Shown piece by piece: positions 6,512-11,053 of a stretch of DNA of 11,053 nt (position 1 is its first letter; each line of letters opens with the position of its first letter). The stretch comes from an uncultured Myxococcales bacterium. GTDB taxonomy: Bacteria > Myxococcota > UBA727 > VGSZ01. Location: contig CAJBHN010000825.1 in assembly GCA_903952805.1 (NCBI GenBank), positions 1 through 11,053 of the forward strand. The letters run 5' to 3'. The notes beneath the pieces were generated by a model. That model was given only the letters and a program-made list of their open reading frames with translations, ran no database searches and was not told where the DNA came from. Made by a program: the position numbers and the translations under genes.

Positions 6512-8257
6512 GTGCTTCATTCACGCCGGTTGTGTGTCGTTGTCGCCCATATCGCCCTTTTCGCCACCACGGCGTGGGGAGCCGCACCAGCGCCGGCGAC
6601 CTCGAAGACGGCGATGGCGGCCACCGCCCATCCCCTCGCCACCGACGCGGCGCTGACCATCCTCAAACAGGGAGGCAGCGCCGCCGACGCCGCCATCGCT
6701 GCGACCTTCACGATTTCGGTGGTCGAACCCTTCTCCGCCGGGATCGGCGGCGGCGGCTTCGCGATGCATTTTTCGAGCAGCACCTCGCAGATGGAGGCCC
6801 TTGATTTCCGCGAGGTGGCTCCCCAGGCGGCCACCCGAAGCATGTACCTCGACGGCCAGGGCGCCGTCGTCCCCGAGCGTGCGGTCGACGGCTGGTTGAG
6901 CGTCGCTGTGCCCGGCACCGTCGCCGGCTTGAAGGCCCTGCACGCCAAGCACGGCAAGCTCCCCTGGGCGCGCTTGCTGCAGCCCGCCATCCGTGCCGCC
7001 GATGCCGGCTTCGCTGTGTCTGATCACTACCTCGAAAGCGTGCAGTGGCGTCGAGCGGCCCTGGAGGCCGACCCCGAGGCCGCCCGCATTTTCCTGGCAC
7101 CACAGCAACGCGGCGACCGCCTCGTGCAACCCGAGCTGGCCAGCACCCTGAGGGCCATCGCCACCAACGCCGACGCCTTTCAACGCGGACGTATCGCCCG
7201 GGCCATCGTCGCCGAGATGGGCACCCACGGCGGCCTCATCACCGCACAAGACCTCGACGCCTACCGCCCGACGTGGCGCGAACCCTTGTGCGGCCCATAC
7301 CGGGACATCACGCTGTGCACGATGCCGCCGCCGTCGTCGGGGGGCGTTCACCTGCTGCAAATGATCCGCCTCCTCGACGACGGCATCGCCACCAACGCCC
7401 TCAAGAGCGCCGGCTGGCACGACGATGCCGCCCTGCATCGCCTGATCGAAAGCATGCGCATCGCCTACGCCGACCGCGCGGTGTGGTTGGGAGACCCGGC
7501 TTTTGTCGACGTGCCGGTGACCGCTTTGACGTCGCCGGCCTATGCCGCCTTGCGCCGCAAGGAAATCGACCCCGCCCACGCCCGCACCAGCAAGGACGTC
7601 AAGGCTGGCACCCCCGAGCAGCTTGGCTTGCCGGCGGGACCACCGGTGCCGCCGATGAAGGCGGTGCGCGACGTGCCCCACACCAGCCACCTCACCGTCG
7701 TCGACAAGGACCGAAACGCCGTCAGCCTGACGTTCACCGTCAACTACGGTTTCGGCAGCGGCGTCGTTGTCAAAGGCACGGGCATCTTGTTGAACGACGA
7801 GATGGACGACTTCGCCGCCGCCCCCGGCGTCCCCAACAGCTATGGTCTCGTCGGCGGCGAGGCCAACAGCGTGGCGCCAGGCAAGATCCCGCTGTCGTCG
7901 ATGACACCGCTCATCGCCACCCGCGGCGGGCGCTTCTTCATGACCGCCGGTGCGCCCGGTGGCAGCACCATCATCACCACCACGCTGCAGACCGTGCTGC
8001 ACGTCGTCGACTACGACATGGACGCCCAGGCGGCGGTGTCGGCCCCGCGCCTCCACCAACAATGGGTTCCGGAAGCGACCCGCGTCGAGGTCAACGGGCT
8101 CGACACAGGCACCCGCCGCGCCCTCGAAAAACGCGGCCACGTCTTCAAGGACAGTGGCAATGGGTGGGGCAACGCCATGTGCATTGTCGAGGGCGATGAC
8201 GGCGTCTTGCAGGGAGGCGCCGACCCCCGCGGCGACGGCAAGGCTGCCGGTCTGTAG
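6512..8257 (+). CDS. ggt: Gamma-glutamyltransferase, exported
   Basis: The product transfers or hydrolyses gamma-glutamyl groups from glutathione and related compounds, normally in the periplasm. It is made as a proenzyme that cuts itself to expose the catalytic Thr. The 581 residues match the family length. Residues 1-24 are a signal peptide ending AWG-A. GGSAADAAIAATF (54-66) and EPFSAGIGGGGFAMHF (72-87) open the large subunit, and DFREVAP (98-104) carries Arg100, the expected contact for the substrate carboxylate. The self-cleavage site and nucleophile is Thr391 in HTSHLTVVDKDRNAVSLT (390-407). LLNDEMDDF (426-434) is the lid-loop region, with PLSSM at 460-464 and GAPGGSTIITTTLQTVL (480-496) as the oxyanion motif. 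All catalytic and substrate residues are present and the lid loop is retained, so transpeptidase activity is plausible. It lies 67 bases after the RND-derived gene and 55 before the next lipoprotein gene. Confidence 0.95.
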   Translation: MLHSRRLCVVVAHIALFATTAWGAAPAPATSKTAMAATAHPLATDAALTILKQGGSAADAAIAATFTISVVEPFSAGIGGGGFAMHFSSSTSQMEALDFREVAPQAATRSMYLDGQGAVVPERAVDGWLSVAVPGTVAGLKALHAKHGKLPWARLLQPAIRAADAGFAVSDHYLESVQWRRAALEADPEAARIFLAPQQRGDRLVQPELASTLRAIATNADAFQRGRIARAIVAEMGTHGGLITAQDLDAYRPTWREPLCGPYRDITLCTMPPPSSGGVHLLQMIRLLDDGIATNALKSAGWHDDAALHRLIESMRIAYADRAVWLGDPAFVDVPVTALTSPAYAALRRKEIDPAHARTSKDVKAGTPEQLGLPAGPPVPPMKAVRDVPHTSHLTVVDKDRNAVSLTFTVNYGFGSGVVVKGTGILLNDEMDDFAAAPGVPNSYGLVGGEANSVAPGKIPLSSMTPLIATRGGRFFMTAGAPGGSTIITTTLQTVLHVVDYDMDAQAAVSAPRLHQQWVPEATRVEVNGLDTGTRRALEKRGHVFKDSGNGWGNAMCIVEGDDGVLQGGADPRGDGKAAGL

Positions 8258-8312
8258 GCTAAACGCGGCCGGCAGGCGTTGCGGCCAGTCCAGGAGCGCC
8301 GTAACGCGGACC

Positions 8313-10271
8313 ATGTCTTCGACGTCGCCGCGCTCAGCCCTTGCCTGTCTCTGTCTCGCGAGTGTCCTTGGCCTGGTCGGCAGTTGCGCGCCGCCGCCCT
8401 CGACACCAGACAAGCCCGCCGCACCAAAGACCGGCAGCGGCAACAAAGAGTCCGCGCCGCGCCCGCCACGTTCTGAATCAGCCGACGATGACGAAGAGGG
8501 TGCCGCCGTCGCCGAACGCCGCGACCCGGGCGTCGGCTATACGCCCACGCCACGCAGCACCGAGCTGCAGGTGAGTGATGCTGCCCTGCAGGGGCTCCTC
8601 GCCGTCGCTCGCGCAGGGTGCAACGGGCAGGAGATCGACAGCGTCGCTGCCCCCACCGGCCTGCCGTCGACGTCGGCCCCCATCATTGGTGTGCTCTACG
8701 CGCAAGCAGGCAAGCGCATCCGCTCCCATCGCCACAACGATGCCGCCACCCTGCGCGACGCCGCGTTCCAGGTCGGCACGGCCCTGTGCAAAAGCGCCGA
8801 CGACCGGGAGGGCTTCGTTCACCTGTTGGTCGTCACCAAGCAGGCTCATCTGCTGAACTTCGGCATCAAGGGATTGTTCGACAACAAGGTCTTTGAACCC
8901 CAGGTGACGGGTGTCGTCTACCACCTCGACGACAAGCGCTTTGAGCTCGACCCGCTGGAACAGCTCGAGCGCAATATGGGGCCCAGCGACAGCCGCACGG
9001 CGTTGGCCAGGGGCATCGGGCTCGACCCCAACCAGGTGACCGCCCGCATCGACCTGACCATGGAATTTTATCGCACGGCCCACGTCGGCGAGCGCTTTCC
9101 CGACAAGCAAGCGACCCACTTCTTTCGCGGCCACAAACGCTTCAGCCACCAGGACCTGACCCACGACGTCTTGCAGCAACGGCTCACGTTGATTGGCGAA
9201 TGGTACAAAAACAACGTCGTCGATGGCGAAGTCACCTACATGTATGTGCCGTCACGCCAAACCTTCTCCAACCAGGAGCGGACCATGATTCGCTCCACCA
9301 TCAGCGCCATGGTCCTGAACCGCCTGGGGGTCTTCCTCGACGACCAGGAACTGCAGAGTAAAGGCAAGGACGTCCTCGATTACTACTTGGAGCACTATTT
9401 CAAGATGGCGCAATCCAAGCAGAAGGGCGTGCTCGTGCCGTCGACGACACCGCTGGCCAACGGCAACACCGTGAAAGCCCGGTGGACCGTGGCTGGCTTT
9501 CTCGCCGCCGCCGCCAACGAACGTCTTGACCGCGAGAGCTACCGCGAAGAGATGAACTTGTTGATGAAGTGGGGAGCCACCCATCAGCGCGCTGACGGCG
9601 TCATCTGGACCCCAAGTGCCGGCGAACAATACTTCATGCCCGGCCAATTCTTGTTGCCGGTGACCTACTTCTATCGTGACGCCAGGGACCCGGTCGAAAA
9701 GCAGATGTACCAAGACATCTTCGACAAAGCCTTCAAGGTCTACGCGCCAAACCTCTACAACACGATGGACTTCGGCCCCGAGTGGCACACGCCCTACGCG
9801 CCGGCCTGGTTCACGATGCCGCTGGCCCAGATGTACCTCGCCACCGGCAACGACGAATACAAAGACCTCATCTTTGCCATCAACGACCGGGCGCTCATCG
9901 CCTATGACGTCAACAGCCGCTATCAGGTCTACCCCGACTACGACGGCATGCTCGCTCCCAAGCCCGGCTCGATGGGCAACAACTCCGTGACCGCCGCCAG
10001 CCTCGAGGCTCTCGCCGACGCCGCTATCGTTGCCAAAAAGGCCGGCGACCTCCAGCGCTACCGGCGCTATCAAAAGGTCATCAAGCGAACCACGGCCTTC
10101 CTGCTGCGCCTGCAATACCTGCCCGAGAACACCTACTACGTGCAGGATCGCCAGCGGGTCGTCGGCGCCTTCAAAAACGACATGGTCAACACCCGCGTGT
10201 GGATGGACAGCGTGTGGCATCTCACCAGCGCCTTCATCAAGATCCAGCAGCATCGGCTCCTCGACGACTGA
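8313..10271 (+). CDS. Lipoprotein with alpha-helical barrel-like C-terminal domain, function unknown
   Basis: I do not recognise a named family with certainty. The 652-residue protein has a lipoprotein signal ending VGSC with Cys25, then a disordered Pro/Ser/Asp/Glu linker (26-82). Residues about 83-260 form an alpha/beta region (PIIGVLYAQAGKRIRSHR, 123-140; VTGVVYHLDDKRFELDPL, 198-215) that faintly recalls AMMECR1-like domains; this is weak. From about 270 to the end it is alpha-helical, with repeating aromatic-rich helix pairs typical of (alpha/alpha)6 barrels seen in six-hairpin glycosidases and sugar epimerases. Conserved-looking polar or aromatic clusters are PSAGEQYFMPGQF (434-446), FGPEWHTPYAPAWF (487-500), GSMGNNSVTAASLEALADA (552-570) and NTRVWMDSVWHLTSAF (626-641). 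These may line a cavity, so a carbohydrate-related role in the envelope is possible but inferred. The ATG at 8313 was chosen because it starts the signal peptide; GGAG at 8293-8296 is too distant to be a good ribosome binding site. Confidence 0.75.
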   Translation: MSSTSPRSALACLCLASVLGLVGSCAPPPSTPDKPAAPKTGSGNKESAPRPPRSESADDDEEGAAVAERRDPGVGYTPTPRSTELQVSDAALQGLLAVARAGCNGQEIDSVAAPTGLPSTSAPIIGVLYAQAGKRIRSHRHNDAATLRDAAFQVGTALCKSADDREGFVHLLVVTKQAHLLNFGIKGLFDNKVFEPQVTGVVYHLDDKRFELDPLEQLERNMGPSDSRTALARGIGLDPNQVTARIDLTMEFYRTAHVGERFPDKQATHFFRGHKRFSHQDLTHDVLQQRLTLIGEWYKNNVVDGEVTYMYVPSRQTFSNQERTMIRSTISAMVLNRLGVFLDDQELQSKGKDVLDYYLEHYFKMAQSKQKGVLVPSTTPLANGNTVKARWTVAGFLAAAANERLDRESYREEMNLLMKWGATHQRADGVIWTPSAGEQYFMPGQFLLPVTYFYRDARDPVEKQMYQDIFDKAFKVYAPNLYNTMDFGPEWHTPYAPAWFTMPLAQMYLATGNDEYKDLIFAINDRALIAYDVNSRYQVYPDYDGMLAPKPGSMGNNSVTAASLEALADAAIVAKKAGDLQRYRRYQKVIKRTTAFLLRLQYLPENTYYVQDRQRVVGAFKNDMVNTRVWMDSVWHLTSAFIKIQQHRLLDD

Positions 10272-10499
10272 CGACGGCGAGACCCGCGTCAACGGCGGCA
10301 ATGGGTCGACCTGCGCACACGAACCGCCGCCCGGATGCAGCGCTGGCTCGTGCCATGAGCACCGGCGCACGCCGTGATGTCGTCGACGTCTCAACCTTGT
10401 CGCTGTGCGACGAGCGGCCTACGGTGCCTGCATGCAGTCCGTCGTCGGTCCCGCACAGTCTGGTCAGACATCTTGGGCCCGCGGCAGCGGTGGCCGGGC
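10272..10499 (+). other. Intergenic stretch, probable promoter region of the DUF4388 gene
   Basis: This 228-base gap separates the helical-barrel lipoprotein gene from the DUF4388 gene. It contains open frames by chance (for example ATG at 10355, 10377 and 10432) with codon choice unlike the real genes. I see no convincing -35/-10 pair, strong terminator or repeat in it. Confidence 0.4.
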
Positions 10500-11053
10500 A
10501 TGATCCCGCGCCCACTGCTCACCGAAGCCGTCGACGAGGGCGACAACGCTTCCCCCTACCAGGCCATGCTGCGTGCTGCCCATGGCGAGGCCTTGAGTGC
10601 TGCCCTGGTGCAGCACCTGCGCCCAACGGGCGTCATGGGAACCCTCGTACAGATGCCCCTCACCGAAATCCTGCAGACGCTCGACTTCGGCAAAAAGACC
10701 GCGCGTGTCGAGGTGTACTTCGCCGACCGCGATGGCGCCGTCCATGTCCACGATGGTCAGATTGTGCGCGCGGATGCCCAGACCATGGTCGGCGACGTCC
10801 ATGAGGGCGAAGCGGCGGTGATCGAACTCTGTCGTCCCAAAGACGGCTTTTTTCGCATCCACTACGAGCGCAACACCATCGACCGCAATGTGCAGCGACC
10901 AACCACCTTCGTGTTGCTCGAAGCCCTTCGTCACCTCGATGAAGCTGGCGCTGACGGACCAGACGTCGATCACGACGGCGATGACGACGACGACGGCTGG
11001 GGCCCAATGGCCCCGAAAGCCGATGACAGCCACCAGACCGGCAACATCAGCGA
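10500..11053 (+). CDS. DUF4388 (PATAN) domain protein, 3' end cut by the window
   Basis: The frame runs from ATG 10500 off the right edge, giving 184 residues. Residues about 45-148 match the DUF4388/PATAN pattern: GTLVQMPLTEILQTLDFGKK (47-66), then TARVEVYF (67-74), GAVHVHDGQIVRADA (79-93), GEAAVIELCRPKDGFFRI (103-120) and TTFVLLEALRHLDEAG (135-150). Family members are common in Myxococcota and are proposed to be regulatory or protein-interaction modules, often joined to receiver or other signalling domains. After the domain comes an acidic, disordered stretch (DHDGDDDDDGWG, 157-168), so a further domain may lie outside the window. GGTGG at 10489-10493 is a weak ribosome binding site. In-frame ATG 10377 would add 41 residues with non-coding-like codons (CTA, CCT, TCT), so I prefer 10500; ATG 10635 would delete the 45 residues before the domain. 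No signal peptide is visible, so it is probably cytoplasmic. Confidence 0.82.
   Translation, partial: MIPRPLLTEAVDEGDNASPYQAMLRAAHGEALSAALVQHLRPTGVMGTLVQMPLTEILQTLDFGKKTARVEVYFADRDGAVHVHDGQIVRADAQTMVGDVHEGEAAVIELCRPKDGFFRIHYERNTIDRNVQRPTTFVLLEALRHLDEAGADGPDVDHDGDDDDDGWGPMAPKADDSHQTGNIS

Noticed and set aside
4621..6587. Two very long open frames on the - strand opposite rpe and the RND-derived gene
   Set aside because: They are antisense to genes with clear family motifs, consist of low-complexity Arg/Ala/Gly/Ser-rich translation, and arise because stops are rare in GC-rich DNA.
8266..8286. GGCCG...CGGCC inverted repeat after ggt as a terminator
   Set aside because: Only a 5-bp stem over 10 bases and no T-tract; expected by chance in such GC-rich DNA.
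6521..8446. 641-codon - strand open frame opposite ggt
   Set aside because: Antisense shadow of a gene with full gamma-glutamyltransferase motifs; its translation shows no recognisable domain.
10432..10503. 23-codon open frame ending in an ATGA overlap with the DUF4388 start
   Set aside because: Very short, no ribosome binding site, and a Gly/Ser/Arg composition; the overlap is probably chance.
10355..10804. Open frame from ATG 10355 on the + strand
   Set aside because: It runs in another frame through the DUF4388 coding region and its translation is Arg/Pro/His-rich without any domain.

Overview
The window is about 11 kb of GC-rich DNA with strong G/C preference at third codon positions. 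It is consistent with a high-GC Gram-negative bacterium of the Myxococcota/former Deltaproteobacteria type. Support for this comes from several lipoprotein signal peptides, an rsmB-rpe neighbourhood, and a DUF4388 (PATAN) protein at the right edge. The taxonomic placement is inference. I saw no tRNA, rRNA, CRISPR array, transposase or phage gene.

Layout. The left edge (1-333) holds a short + strand reading frame of 57 codons ending at 259, then a small hairpin. On the - strand (334-1932) lies a 532-residue predicted lipoprotein ending in a YiiX/C92-type permuted papain-fold hydrolase domain. It is transcribed divergently from a long + strand run that starts at about 1951. That run is, in order: an alpha/beta-hydrolase (carboxylesterase type), RsmB-like 16S rRNA m5C methyltransferase (ATGA overlap with the hydrolase), ribulose-phosphate 3-epimerase with an odd His/Asp/Gly tail, a predicted lipoprotein built from the periplasmic parts of an RND pump without the membrane domains, a secreted gamma-glutamyltransferase, and a 652-residue lipoprotein with an alpha-helical barrel-like second half. 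After a 228-base gap, a DUF4388 (PATAN) gene begins at about 10500 and runs off the window.

How the genes fit together. rsmB and rpe are housekeeping genes. The products around them are mostly predicted to be exported: three lipoproteins and one periplasmic enzyme. Spacing is tight from 1951 to 8257 (overlap, 23, 8 and 67 bases) and 55 bases before the next gene, so one transcript is plausible. No shared pathway can be proved from sequence. The most unusual item is the RND-derived protein at 5041-6444. It keeps both periplasmic repeats of an HAE1/AcrB-type transporter but has no transmembrane bundle, and starts with a lipoprotein signal where RND pumps have their first membrane helix.
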